Shown: positions 1 to 13,000, counted from the first letter of the stretch. The stretch: 64,000 nt of DNA from Bugula neritina (GCA_964035545.1 OZ037766.1:9433722-9497721), one strand, 5' to 3'. Translations and numbers: made by a program. Notes: generated by a model not told the origin, from the sequence alone.

Positions 1-189
1 ACATGAATTGGCTTTTGAAAAAAATAAAAAAGTATATTGGAGAACATAAGTTTCTTTATCTTTTCATATTTTTTTTGTTCCTGTGACATTCAACCTGTTC
101 GAGCTATCAGTGGAACATTGTTCATATAGAACATAAAGCACCTGGCAAAGAGCCAGAAAATGAAAAGTATGACCTTAAACCAACTGTGT
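1..189. repeat. Inverted duplicate of 24415-24603
   Basis: Bases 1-189 read as the exact reverse complement of 24603-24415; I found no difference, including the runs of eight T and seven A. Identity stops abruptly after base 189, while the left end is cut by the window edge, so the duplicated block may be longer. The partner lies in an intron of the Ig receptor gene, ending 13 bases before an Ig exon. A third, much diverged copy lies at about 26830-26970. No terminal inverted repeats, poly-A tail or coding content mark it as a known transposon type. Confidence 0.85.
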
Positions 190-897
190 ACTACAGCTAG
201 CCGGTATTCCTCCTCTATAGCTGGCCAATTGTATGTAACTTGCTGTTATAATGACTCTGTCTGTTATTAGATATCTTTATATGTGTTATGTACTATCTTT
301 TGGTCTACTGATGTATGTGGTTAATGATGAATGTTTTTTTATCAGAAAGAGGGCTTTCTGCTGGTGGGGGCGGTGTGGTGGCTCGTGGAGCTACCAGCAG
401 CACAGCATACAGGGTCGCGTAATTGACCCGGAACAATTGATAGTCAATTAGCGGGTTTGATAGTTAGCAGCAATAATAATTTTCCCGCTGTTAGTCAGTC
501 GAAGTTAGAGTGCTGAATAGACTAGATGTGTAAATTGTCAGATGTATTTGTCTCGTTTTTGTAATGTATTATTGTGTGTAAAATATATACTCGTTCACTC
601 GACTTATCTTGGTGCAGTTCTATAGCAAGTAATTAGACTCTCTGGATAGCATATCAACCCTAAATCTGAAAAACTTAACACTTGTACATTTGATAGAATA
701 ATGTTCACGCTTGTAGTAATTACTGAAATGTTGTTAAAATATTATTTATATATTATGTGTTTATAGCTTAGCTAATACAACTGATTGAGTTAGCATTGCA
801 AAGGTTTAAACAACAAATACCAGCAGGTTAATTTTTTATCAAGAAGTAATAAAATTTTAGATAATTACAATAACTTTAATTTTCAAACATTTTGAAG
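190..897. other. Gene-poor stretch with one weak candidate exon
   Basis: AT-rich sequence. The only coding-like segment is 346-422 (+), which follows a strong acceptor (T-run then ATCAG at 341-345). It is unusually GC-rich for this window and, in phase 1, encodes a Gly/Ala/Ser/Thr-rich end with the core GLSAGGGGVVARGATSS before TAA at 420-422. It could be the terminal exon of a gene entering from the left. No homolog recognised; nothing else coding seen. Confidence 0.25.
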
Positions 898-1631
898 CAA
901 TTCATTGACCAAATGAAAGAACCTAAACCGGAAACACAGACTTGGAAAGAATCTGATTTTCTCAAATGCAACCAATGTAAGATTTCTATTCAAGATGGTC
1001 ACGTTTATAAATGTGGGTAAGGAAAAATAATTTCTATCCCTACTTAAAAAGTTAACACGAAATATGCTTTTAATATGTCTAACAATATATCTACATATAT
1101 GAAACAACTTGTAAATATTACATTCAGGCTAACAATGCTGTAATGTATAAGAGACACTGAATTAACACCATTTTGAGATACAAAATTTAAGCTACTTTTC
1201 AAGACTATATAGGCGGCCAGTAGAAATATAACTAAATTTGACTATTTTACAAACTATTCTAGGCGTTGCTTAGCTGGTAAGACTACATAAAATTGTTGTA
1301 GAAATTTTTAGTGAAGAGCCTACATGTGAATTATGACCAATTTATTTGACACTTGCTTGAATTAATTAAACAGCTCATAATAAATGACCTACTCAGTTGC
1401 AGAGTAAGTTCAAAGGCCGGGCCATTAGTTGAGCCAACTGCAGGTAATATAATGCTTATGTTTACTATAATATACAGATCATGTGAGGACTACATACTGT
1501 GTGAAAATTGTGAGGACAAGTCTGAAGAATTTCATGACAAGAAACATCTATTTATGAAAATACACGCCCAGCATCCTTTATGCAAAGAGCTGCCTAAAGA
1601 AGTGGTTCTGCAAAGAGAATTCTACAAATGA
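898..1631 (+). CDS. ZZ-type zinc-finger protein, C-terminal exons (5' end uncertain)
   Basis: Two exons, 898-1016 and 1478-1631 (TGA). The first ends TGT GG at a GTAAG donor and the second opens after TATACAG, a phase-2 join that restores one ZZ zinc finger: CNQC, KCGSC, LCENC, then H-x4-H in FHDKKHLF. ZZ fingers bind two zinc ions and usually mediate protein contacts; this one is most like the NBR1/RING-ZZ type with its H-x-x-x-H-x-F ending. About 20 basic/acidic residues follow it. An in-frame ATG at 913 could start a ZZ-only protein, but the in-frame stop just upstream also fits an acceptor at 896-897, so 5' exons may lie further left or outside the window. The next gene has the same ZZ exon pair twice, suggesting local duplication. 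Function unknown. Confidence 0.7.
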
Positions 1632-2631
1632 GTTGGACATCAATTATAATTGCAGCACCAAAACTTGAGTGCAAAAGACAAAATGCAAGTGTATGGAAGC
1701 AATTAACTATAAAATGCAGCTTTATATTGTATGCGATAGAAAAATTTGAATATAGTAAGCCTACTGCTATAATATGGTGAAAAAGCCTCAGCTGTTTTTG
1801 GTTGGTTTATTTTGCTTTTTGTGAAATTTAAAGTATAAATTTTTGGATGCTTGATTCTTTTTTATAACTCTCATCTTATGTCCAACAAAATACTCTTTTC
1901 AATGAACTATCTCAAGAAAACATTTCTAACTATTTCTATACATTGATTTTTAATCTTAATTTATTTTTTCAAAGTGGCTATATTCTACAAATATATATTA
2001 TAAATGTAATTTGTAGTATTTAATTATTCATCATATTATGTACAGCTACATTTTATTTATAGTAGGCGTCATAATAATTATATATGCAAGTGGTGCAAAA
2101 TAACTCTTAAAGCAGTACTATTCTGATTGCAGCTGAAACATGGCTAGACTATATTGTTATACAACCGATGAGCACATAGCCAAGTAGGCAATAACTGGCA
2201 TTGTGTATGTTCAATAGAGACATGGCAATAACAACAAAATGAAACTGATTTGGGAAATTTTAAAATCATTTCCGCGTAGCTTATCGTGCAGTTACAAAGG
2301 CTTGGGGTAGTAATGAAATGCCAAAAGCCACAGTAGTAAGACAGTTGGACTTTACAAGCTAAGATAAAACAAAAGACTATACTGGTTAGTAGCTTTATCA
2401 TATTTTAGTAGATTCAACAATTAGCACTCTAACATTTTATTTCATGAACTACAATGTTGTCAGGGATGGATCTTCAAAGTTAAACCTATATTAGATATTT
2501 GACTTTGATTCATTAAATCAATCAATTTGCCAATATAAAACAAGCAAACCCAATTTCAATTTTAAATTGACAACTTTTAATTTCAAAGTAGGTGCTTGAT
2601 AAAAAAGTATAAAACATAATGAAAAGACTAC

Positions 2632-5600
2632 ATGATGAGTATGAATACTAGTTTACTGCAGAGAGGTGATAAGATGGCTAGCCTTCCTCTTCGAGGGATG
2701 GAGGATGTGGTGACGTGTAGCATTTGCCAGGAGCTATACACAGATGCTAGAACTCTCACCTGTGAGCACTGCTTTTGTATGAAATGTCTCCTCTCCTACC
2801 AGACGTCCATAGTGATCAAACCATGCCCTATGTGTAGGGAAGAAACGGTGCCGGCAGCTAGGGAGCTACACAGGCTGCCCAGTAACAAGGCTGTCAACGA
2901 GATGGTGGGACTGATTGTTAGACATAGGAGTAAGCATTGTTCTTTTATCTAGTTGAGTTAATTTGTGTTTTAATTCACTACTTATAAATCAGAAAATGTA
3001 AAATTGATAATAATACAGTCTTAAGACCCTGGCTATGACCATCTAGTAAACTGATCCAAGCAAAAGATACACAAACACTTGAATTCTCTGCTTTAACAAA
3101 GTTACATGCACTGTGTTGATGCATCATGTTGAAACCAAGCTATTTATTCACCCCAGTACTATTCATAAAGTGAAATCCAAAAAATGAAAGCTTGTGATTT
3201 GTTAGATTCATATTTTTATAATGCACGAATGCCATCCTGTTTATTTCTAACTTTTCAGGTAACCAGACCGGAGACAAAACAACAGGTCAAGCTGCAGGTC
3301 AATCAGCAAGTAATGCAGCAGGTAATGCAGCAGGTCAAGCTGCAGGTCAACCAGCAAGTAATGCAGCAGGTAATGCAGCAGATAGTGCAGTAGATAACAC
3401 AGCAGGAAATGCAGCAGATAGTGCAGTAGATAACACAGTATAGATTATGCAGTAGGTAAAGCCAGCAAATATAAAAAATATGTCTGTAAATGTTGTAATT
3501 TTGGAATTCTTTTGATCTACCTTACTCTGATACCTGCTTATAATAACTCTATTGAAAAAATATGTTCCTGAATTGTTTTCACATGGATAATACATACTAT
3601 TGGAGTTGTGTTACCAACTAGTGGGTTGAAGTCTCAGGCACTGAACTGAAACTATAATAGTTCAATGGTCTCAGGAATAACTCATTCAACCAGCTTTTGT
3701 TGATTGACTAGGTTAAAAGTCATTATTAGAAAATTGCATAGTTGGGTGAGCATGGACATGAAATAATTGCCATAATATACATTACTATGCCATAGACTAT
3801 AGAGCAGGGCTGTCCAACAAGCAACCCCAGGGCCGGATGTGGCCCCCAGCCTACATTTATGTGGCCCTTAGATACATAACACATAAAATTATTTTCACAC
3901 TGTACTTATATAAATTAGTTAATGAAAAGCCACCTTTTAAGATGTCTTATTTATACACACGCTACTAAACATGTAGTCTGTAGTCATTATTTGGACTTTA
4001 TTGTGTAATGATTCATAAGAAGTTGGAATAAAGTAATTTGAAAAGACTGATGCTGTGGCCCCCAGCACAAACTAAAGTTGACAACGTGGCCCTCGCCACG
4101 AAATGTTCCTTTTTAGTGGCCCTCGCTCTGAAAAGGTTGGACACCCCTGCTATAGAGTATACATTACTATGCCATAGGGCATAGACTATAGAGTGAGGTA
4201 ACACCAAGTAACAGCTTTGAATACTTAGCAGATATGGGAATAAAACATTAGCATATAGGCTACATATAGTTAACTTTTCTGAGAAGTATATTTTATCATG
4301 TAAAATATATAATATGGTATAATCTACATCAAGGCCTATTGAAAATTAAAAAATGGCCATCAAGATGGCTCTTAATAAGTTATTCTAAAATTAAGAAAGG
4401 TATTTTTTACCCATTACAGGAAATTCAGGCACTAAAACGACTTTAAACAGTGCTAAGCAAGCATCTACTGGAGTGAGTCTGGCAGAGCTTCTTGCAGGCC
4501 GTAGAGCACCACGGACAGCAGACCCAGCGCCTGCTCCTTCAGGTAAACATGCCAGTTCTTGCTTTGCAGAAATTCTAGTGGTCATTGTTGTACCGTGTTA
4601 TAAGCTGCTCATCAATCTAAAGCTTGAACTTAATTTACCATTTCAGTGAAAACTTCTGCGAAAAATGTCCATTCTTTACCTGAACCAAGAAATCAATCAA
4701 TAGCTGAGATCACTCTAACAGAGTTGATAGAGCGTAGGGAGCAGCAACAGAGAGAAGCTAGAGCTGCTAGAGCAGCTAAAGCGGCAGCAGCAGCGCAATT
4801 AGAAGCAGCAGTAGAGTCTTTGGCTGAAGCTTTTGCTTTTATATCCAATGGTGAAATACTAGATTATGTTTATTCAATTTTAGATGAGCAGCTCTATTGT
4901 CTAAATGCTCCTACTGTAAATGTTACAAACTACATTTAACAATCTTGACATGCCCAAATTAGAAGGGCTTGTAGTGATTCAACTAAAACAATTAAATGAA
5001 GCCAATAAGTAGAGCAGGTCAAGTCGAAGTGAGTTCAACTCACGTTGTTTTGTATAAGAAAGTCCCCTCTAACTTTACCGCCTACAATCTAGATTATCAT
5101 CAGATAATCAGCTTCACTAAAAGTTGTTTGATAGTAAAGTTTAAGTTATAAAGTGTTTGTTATGTAGATGATAATAAAACAATGTCTTTAGATAGCAGAC
5201 CAGGGTCCGGAGCTGTACACAATGGTGTAACCTGTGATGAATGCTATGCTACAGATATCAGAGGAGTACGTTATAAGTGTGGGTAGGTTGAGTATGCCAA
5301 CTTGGTATGTTATAAATAAGAATATTTGTTGCACAGCTACCTATAACACATTTGGCAATTTTAAACTCAACTTAGCATATGAATTAAACTTTAAAGTATA
5401 AGTAATAAATGATATTGTTTCACAATTTGAAAGTTTTTAGCTTACGCCATGTTAGGTGGTAGCATTAATAATTGATCTCAATAATATATATAATTAATAA
5501 TCAATAAAGAAAACATTGATTGGTATGGCTTATTATTATCTACCTATCATATAATTTTCACATCAGAATACTGCAAAGATTTTATAAAATGATACTACAG

Positions 5601-6852
5601 TGTTTATAACAAAAGCAAGCTATTTTAATAACATTAGATTTGCTCAGCATTACCTTTCCATTCAACTATTTACTGTTTTCAAACACTTAGCACATATATT
5701 GATTAATACAAAGCAATTTCGGAACTTTTAACAAACTGCTCAATTTGTGTCTTTTACAGAATATGTGATGACTATGATTTGTGTGAGAAGTGTGAACAGA
5801 AGCCAAGACGGTTTGTTCATGATAAGACTCATATTTTCATCAAGCTAGATAGACGAGCCTCCCGAGGAGTTAGAGGACGTGTGCTTGATTTGGTAAATCT
5901 TTGCTCCCATTGTCATTTACTCCACAATACTTCATAATTTATTTACCTATATACATTTTTGAATTTCAACTTTAAAAGATGCAGAATATTTCAGTAAAAA
6001 TAACTCTTTTAAAGTAATTGTTTTTGGTTTTGTACCATGGAGTGCAGCTACATAACTCTTTAAAAAAATCAGGTGGCCTATGGAATCGGGCAGAAGATGA
6101 ACTTTGGCAGTAATGTGCAGACAATATCAGTTCCTCTAGGAATATTTAATGCAAGTGTGCAGGTACCTATAGATTGCGACAGATGTGGTAAGAAACCTAT
6201 CATTGGAACAAGATACAAGTGTGGGTAGGTTGATTAATAATTTTTATTCTTGAGCTTGAAAATAAAAATAGTGACTTTGATGTTTTCGTGAATAATGATT
6301 TAATACTTTAAACTGGTGTTTGCATTAGAAATCAAATAAACTTGGATTATTGATTTTTAACGACATATATGTATGCATGGGTTTCTCATTCTACGAGATA
6401 AAAAAATGATTAGTAAGGCGCATTATAAGGACCGGCAACCAGTATAAAAGTGGCAATTGGTGCTGACATAAGCATCTGACTTTCCAATAAATAAATGAAT
6501 TGCTTAAATAAACGGCTACTTTACATTAATAAAAAAAATTTTAGTCTATAAAAAGCAATGTTTACCAAACCCTACAGGGCATTCTGTTTTGTGACTCAAC
6601 ATATGTTTAAAAGTGGTTAGAATACAACTTAATGTTTTTAGTACACAAACTATATTTGTATTTATGTTATATGTAAATAATGGATCATATTCTTTATTTA
6701 CTCACAGAATGTGTGAAGGCTATGATCTATGTGGAGATTGTGAAAAACAGAAAAACTCTTTCCATCCATCCGATCATGTTTTTCTTGTTATCTATCACCC
6801 GTCTTCACAACTAGGGCAATGCAAGAGATTGATGAGGTGTGCTATGTACTAA
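2632..6852 (+). CDS. RING finger protein with two ZZ domains (probable E3 ubiquitin ligase)
   Basis: Exons: 2632-2929, 3259-3321 (or -3369), 4420-4542, 4647-4850, 5192-5282, 5760-5892, 6073-6224, 6708-6852 (TAA). Phases agree throughout, giving about 402 or 418 residues. Residues 29-68 form a TRIM-like C3HC4 RING (C29, C32, C44, H46, C49, C52, C65, C68), the domain that recruits E2 enzymes. Next come a Gly/Ala/Asn/Gln repeat, an alanine-rich coiled stretch with two related motifs (SLAELLAGRR and TLTELIERRE), and two ZZ fingers (CDECYATDIRGVRYKC... and CDRCGKKPIIGTRYKC...). I do not recognise this exact architecture as a named protein; ligase activity is inferred from the RING. The start could be any of the ATGs at 2632, 2635, 2641 or 2674. 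The third-exon choice and the 4850/5192 junction are the least certain joins. A hAT-type MITE lies in the third-to-fourth exon interval. Confidence 0.72.
3280..3443 (+). repeat. In-frame tandem repeat tract with duplicated splice donors
   Basis: The third exon of the RING-ZZ gene holds two nearly perfect 48-base repeats encoding GQAAGQ(S/P)ASNAAGNAA, followed by two degenerate copies rich in DSAVDNT. If not spliced, the reading frame stops at TAG 3441-3443. Each full unit contains CAG|GTAATG, so donors at 3321/3322 and 3369/3370 are equally good and both leave phase 1, matching the acceptor at 4419. Unit number therefore sets linker length. Confidence 0.7.
3805..4149. mobile_element. hAT-type MITE (345 bp) with 8-bp target duplication
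   Basis: The ends are imperfect inverted repeats, CAGGGCTGTCCAAC on the left and CAGGGGTGTCCAAC when the right end is reverse-complemented, the usual form of hAT termini. The element is flanked by identical 8-bp copies CTATAGAG at 3797-3804 and 4150-4157, the length typical of hAT. It is richer in GC than its surroundings, with repeated GTGGCCC phrases, and has no coding capacity, so it is non-autonomous. It sits in an intron of the RING-ZZ gene. Confidence 0.9.
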
Positions 6853-7393
6853 CAAAGCTATTGCCTCCTCAAAGAAAAATAATTGAAAACTTAAAAAGAA
6901 TGGCTATTAAGTTTATTTTGTAACACAATATATTTTTGTTCACATCTTACATATATATCTATATATATAAATGCACATTTACAAATTAATAATTTTTACA
7001 GCAAAATAATTAGTATTATAGTTTTGAAAATTGGGTAAAATAATTATATGTAAGCTATATATAGTACAATTCAGTTTTATAAAACTATAACACTTGATAA
7101 AGTTATAATATAACATAAAATGATGTATAAAAACAATATTTTCAATAAAGTTTGAAAATATTTAAAAAAGTTCCTATAATATATACAACAGTAGCAGCAT
7201 GCATGTACATGCATTACATGTACTAATACGTTACTAATTACTACTATTCAATCACATAGGTTTTCACACTGCTATTATTATACGCACTGTGTGTGTTGTA
7301 GTTTTATGATTTAAAAGAAAAGAAAACAAAGTTTCATTAAAACAACCTTTTCATCTCTGTACTAAAACAACTTTCAATTGACTGTTCTGCACA
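6853..7393. other. 3' flank of the RING-ZZ gene
   Basis: Very AT-rich, with short TATA-type runs near 6950-6970. The first plausible poly-A signal after the stop at 6852 is AATAAA at 7144-7149. No other gene seen. Confidence 0.4.
7144..7149 (+). terminator. Candidate poly-A signal of the RING-ZZ gene
   Basis: AATAAA about 290 bases after the stop codon, in AT-rich sequence. Position fits a 3' UTR; use is not proven. Confidence 0.4.
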
Positions 7394-8301
7394 ATGAATT
7401 ACAACTTATTATACATAGTTCAAACTATGCTACAGTTCAATGGTTCTGCATATGAACTTTTTACTAACCGACATAAGCCATACACACATTTGGTTCACCC
7501 TGTACATTCTACGATAAAAGCTACAGATCTAACAAGGGCCTGGTGGAACCTACCCCAAGATAAACTCACAAAATAAAGGCTACTACACACTCAACCACAG
7601 GCTTAATAATACTCTTACTTCACACATTCAAACTGATGCTGCTCCCACATAAACTTCTAACCATCACATCCACTCATGAGTATCCCACCAGGTTTTCCAA
7701 ATTCAGCTTAGATATCCTTCAACAACTGGCACAGATCATCGGAGAGAGGGGATGGGGAGGCTGGTTTTAAATTTATGTGAATTGAGGAACTTCTCAATGG
7801 TAAAACCTATTTGTTGAATTAAAACTAAGTTTCTTTTATTGTTTAAGTAGTAGAATTTTGCTATTGCGCCATAGAGCAGGGTTATTATGCTTCTTCTGCT
7901 ATATGCAATTTTTCTATCTCTTGTGACTAAATATAACAACACATAACACACAACATATATCTACACTGACTAACTCTAACACTGGCTCTATGGCAGAGAC
8001 AGATCTAGGCATGACAATTCCAACTAAGCCAGGCATCACACTTCAACATGCAACAGACTGCAAGAGTCGAGGTCAACTAAGAAGGTCTCAACGCAATCAA
8101 AAGCAGCCCTATATGTCCGAGTATGTGACATCTAATAATTCCATTCATATTTACCACCTGAAAAACTGTTTTAGTAAACTGTGTGAAAATAAATGGTTTA
8201 AATGTTGGTGTAAGTGTAAGCAGGAGAAAACAGCTATTTTGAACCTAAACACCGGTTTAAGAGGAAACCCAACGTATTCATTCAATGTCACCAACTATTG
8301 A
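7394..8301 (+). pseudogene. Possible retroelement remnant
   Basis: Two short open stretches (7394-7576 and 7990-8301) stand in less AT-rich sequence. The second contains LRRSQRNQKQPYMSEYV, which recalls the basic Arg-Ser-Arg-Pro-Pro-Tyr tail often seen after the integrase of LTR retrotransposon polyproteins. No catalytic domain, LTR pair or continuous frame is visible, so at most this is a decayed fragment; a chance frame remains possible. Confidence 0.25.
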
Positions 8302-9973
8302 ATAATTGAAATTTCATCATCACTGATAGCACCATGCAAATAACTGCCAATATACAATGGCTTATTAGCCCTGATGTAAATAATGTATATATTATAAATA
8401 ATGTATATATTATATACATGTTGTAGTGTCTTGCTAGCAGTTAGAGTTTGGCTAACCGGGTCAATGTATTTGTTGTAGGTTTTATTCAGATACTAAAAAT
8501 TCAACTTTACAAGCATAAGATATTTTTATTATATTGTTTTTCTTTTACAGGTAAAAAAAATCACAGGGTTGTGTAAAATATCATCGACACGGAACCCATT
8601 TTGCTAACTTGGGAACTTTATATCAATCCTTGCAGTTTGAAAACAACACTATTCACACCACAATTACAAACCCCAGAACTAGCTAAGCCGATTATTCAAT
8701 AATTTATCAACTATTTAACTTTGTATAAGACAACTCCTAAATAGCTTGCCAGCACTGTGCATAGTTGCCTACTACCTTGAAACTACCAATAGTTGTATCT
8801 CAGTGTAACTACAAGATAACACTGAAACACTTGAAAGATATTATGGCACCACTACAACGTTTAATAAGGCTTATCTAATTGAATGTTGGTAGATATGTAT
8901 GCTGTTATCTTTTTTCACAGCCTCACATTATTTTGTTGAGTAAATAAGTCAATTGTGAAGCAGTGATCCAACTTAAAACTTTTTTAAAAAATTGAGAAGT
9001 GCATTTCCATAATGATTTTTCACGCCAAATAGGCAAGTAAGTGAAAATACATTCACTGATGACTGAAATTTTGTAACTGGTTACAGCTAACATAGAGAAA
9101 TATTCAGATAAGCGAAGTTTGCTGTGAATATAAATATATCTATAATCTATATGAACAGTAGCAGGCTTGCATCATACAATTGTACAATTTCCTAGAAATA
9201 TATAATTTCAATAGTTCCTAGTTCCAATTAAAGGATTGCTCAATCTTAGTTTATTACAATCACATTATAATTATGAACTATAATCTAATGTGTATGCAAA
9301 CAATTGTGGCTTTGCAAAGGGATATGTGCCTAGAAAACAGCTTTTCAAAATTCCAATTCTGAGGGAGGTAAAATTTTCAGCCATGAAAAAGAAGAGCCTA
9401 AAACGTGACGTGTGAACGCCAGTAACTATGCTGCACGTGCTAACTATAACGCTAGTATTCAAGGTTGCTGGGCGCAACATCAACCAATAACCCTCAAGCA
9501 GTTACAGTGCGCTATATAGGTCAGCTTTGGTGTGCCCGTAATATTGCATAATCTGACCTAGTTTAGATCGATCGCAGGCATTCATCCTAAAGAATGCATG
9601 TTTTTGCAAGGCTTTTTCTAATGCTTACAAGCAAAATATAGCCTAATGCTATCACATACATGTTATTTAAAATGTCAAAAAACTATAGGTTGAGATAATT
9701 CACATTTGCACTTCTATAAATATACAAATTACAAGCTAAAAGATTACATCTCACAGTCATATTTCTATAGTTATTCATTTGTATAGTCACGTGACCAGCA
9801 GGAATGCTGGCGCTGTTACGTCACATTTCCCAGCTCATTTCAAAATCGGCGTTTTGGCTGTTACCAATTTACACCCTCAACTTCAACTAACTTTTTCTAC
9901 CTTTGGTCAAATGCTTTTTGTCAATGCATGCTTAGAAAAACACAATATTATGTGTGTTTGACCTAAATGGCCA
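8302..9973. other. Intergenic, no gene seen
   Basis: AT-rich sequence between convergent genes. It includes a few CACGTG and ACGTCA-like words near 9405-9440 and 9786-9820 (see findings), but no splice-supported reading frame. Confidence 0.4.
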
Positions 9974-9979
9974 TTTATT
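9974..9979 (-). terminator. Candidate poly-A signal of ZZZ3
   Basis: TTTATT on the plus strand is AATAAA on the minus strand, about 105 bases past the ZZZ3 stop codon. No better signal lies closer. Confidence 0.55.
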
Positions 9980-10082
9980 AGACAAGATAGAGCAATCCTT
10001 TAAATCTTTAATACCATAGCAGCAATGTCAATCGACAGTCGTAAGAAAATACATACAGAAAAAACTACAGGAAGAGCCAGTA

Positions 10083-13000
10083 CTAACCAGTGGCAGTGGA
10101 GCTGGGCATATAATTAGGGTCCAAGTAATTGTAATGTCCAGGAATATTAAATTTACTAGGAAGGTAGTCTTTATCATCAACTTTGTTAGCTGTGGCCGTG
10201 TGTTCTGGAATAATAGCAGCTTCTTTATATTCGTTTCCTCCAACAGCATCTTTGATAACAGCCATCTTGTGCTCTGGATGGTGACTAGCAAATGTAATGG
10301 TCTTACTAAAATCATAAATGCTAATCATCACCATATACAAGTAGACAAAAAGTGATTTAATTGGTTTATAAATTCTCACCGTAACTGCTTTAATCTTTGC
10401 GATAACGGGTTACTGGTTTATTAATATGCCAAGCATTGAGTGTTCAACACAAGTCTACTAACAAACTAATAAAATTCTGTCTTCTCTTTTGTGGAGAACA
10501 ACGGAAGCACAACTTCAATAACAAATATTGCTTAATCATAAGTCATGAAAACATAAAACCTAAACGGCAACAGAAATAGAATATCTGACTATACACACTG
10601 ACCTGTTGCATAAGCCACAGAAATCCACACTACTTTCCTGAGGACATTCTACACAGTGGTATCTCACGCCAACAATAGGTTCCTCACCGCAGCCATCACA
10701 CTGCACAAAGGAGAAAGTTGAAAGACCCACTAAAAGCTCTAATATTGGCTGTGATTTAATATTAGCACACTGAGTAACTTGAAAGGCTGTAACCAATACT
10801 AAGGCATAAGTTAGCGCTACACATTGCGATATCTCCTGTGCTATGAATACTTGTTGTAAGTAGCATAACATGTACACAAAACTAGTGAAACCCTAAAGTA
10901 GATTAGTGTCTATTAACAAACATCCAAATGAAATATATGAATTATTTACGCAGAAAAATCTAAATAGTTTGAAAATGTGACCCCATATCGATTGATACTA
11001 TATTACTTACCTTGTAGCCATAATGCTCAGCGCTACCTCCTAACTTGACTTGTCGAAGACTCTTTAAAGCCATCAACTCTTTATACTCAGCCGTCTCTTT
11101 GACACTGTTGGGGAGGTCAAGGTCACTGTCTGAGCCCTCTTCTGATTCGCTATCAACACTACTGTTGACTGACGACACGGTGTCAGCAACATTATCCTCA
11201 GGCATGTACACTGGTGGCACGTATGCCTGCAGGAATGTGGACGGCATACCGGGCTAAAGGAAATAATTGAAAAATATTGAAACTGCTCTGACTGGTTTGC
11301 TGCATTCCTAATTATACTTGATTCACATTTAATCATCATTGAAAACACTTAACTCATAGCTCGAATACTAATTCATTTATTCAATTATAGCTAATTTTAA
11401 TTCATAATTGATGTCTATTTCAATGAATAGCCTTCATTTAGATTCATCTTTAGGAGCCATGAGCAATTTTGGCAGTTTTGAAGTGTCCTGTTAAAACACA
11501 CATTGACAACAAAAGATCCATAACTATAAATCATATTTCTCATTTTTTACAGCACACATACATACTTTATGTTTGAGCTGATGTCTATTCTTGGACTTCC
11601 TCTTTATAGAAGAGTAATGAGGGACTCTACCGGGTACAGGCAGACCGCACTGAGCCAATCGGATAAAATACTTCTGAACTCGACTAGCAACCTAACATTA
11701 AGACATGTAAATTCGTTGAATAATGATTTTAGTAATTAATGAAATGAAACAGCTTTCTATGTCAAACTTAGATATTGGCAAGAAGATGACAAACTGAAAA
11801 AAATCAACACCTTTGCATTTTCATTGCAAAACAGTCAGCCTAACACATGAAATATATCAACTTAATAGACCCTTTTCCCTTGTTTTAGATACCCAATTTT
11901 CAATAAAGAGTTGTGCATAACACGACATTTCATCTGCTAACCACATTATTTAGAACAACTCTAACAACTGTATGAGGCTGCCCTTGTTTAAAAAGTGTAC
12001 TATTATGGTGGGCACAACTCTTAACTAAAACTTTAAAAGTAGAGACATGGAGAAAATAACATATTTCAGCTTGCATATTGGATATACAACAATCCTAGCA
12101 AGATAAGTAAAGAACCTGCTGCAAGGTTTTGGTTCCCAGTCTATCAGCAATTTTCCTATAGCGACGGGCTTCAATCCTTTCAGGAGGAAACTCTATGAGC
12201 AGCTCTTCCAGTTTCCGCTGCTCTTCGGTTGTCCACAGCTGATTGAAGGTCTCAGGCTTCTGTTCATCCTTCAGCCGACCTCTTACTAACATTTCATTCT
12301 CACCTAGTTCGGCGGACTTTACGCTAGTCTTCTGGATCCACTCTGAAAACATGTTCAGACATTTACCAATTACAATATTAAATGACACGACTTTGGTGTA
12401 TAAACAGTAGAGGCACATCATGCTGCTTTTAGATAATACTGTTTATGGTCATTCAGTTTCAGCAATTATGAATTTTAGCTAAAGAAATTCCAACATATTT
12501 CATTAAGTTAATTACAAAGTATATACACATACAATGCTACAACAATCTGTCAATGAAGAACTAAGATGATCTGTTAATTAAGAGTAGGCAAACTTCACAA
12601 ATGCTTTATATTACTGCCAAGGGTAGCTTTTCTGCTACATGAATCTATTTGAAACATGTTCTGTAAAGAGATTGCAACTCTAAAACTTGCTAGATTTGAT
12701 ATTTTAGATTTGAAATTTTAAAGACACTGTATATTATAGGAAACTTGGGAAGTTTACTTCAAATTTGTCTTCAGAAATATACTAAACTCTAAAGCAACAT
12801 TGCAGCTAATACAATAATTATTATTGAATTGACTTGAAAATAAAGCAGCGATAGAGCACCTTTAATGTTTCCACAAATTTTTAATTGCAAATCTGAAAAT
12901 ATAAATTATAGCAAATTGGTTAACTCATTTAGTAATTAGTATTCAAGATATCTAAACTTTAATTGAATGGGTATCTGCATGTTATATTATTCAAGCAAAC

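Noticed and set aside
883-1107. Minus-strand frame across the first ZZ exon
   Set aside because: Lies opposite a clear ZZ exon with matching splice sites; no domain of its own.
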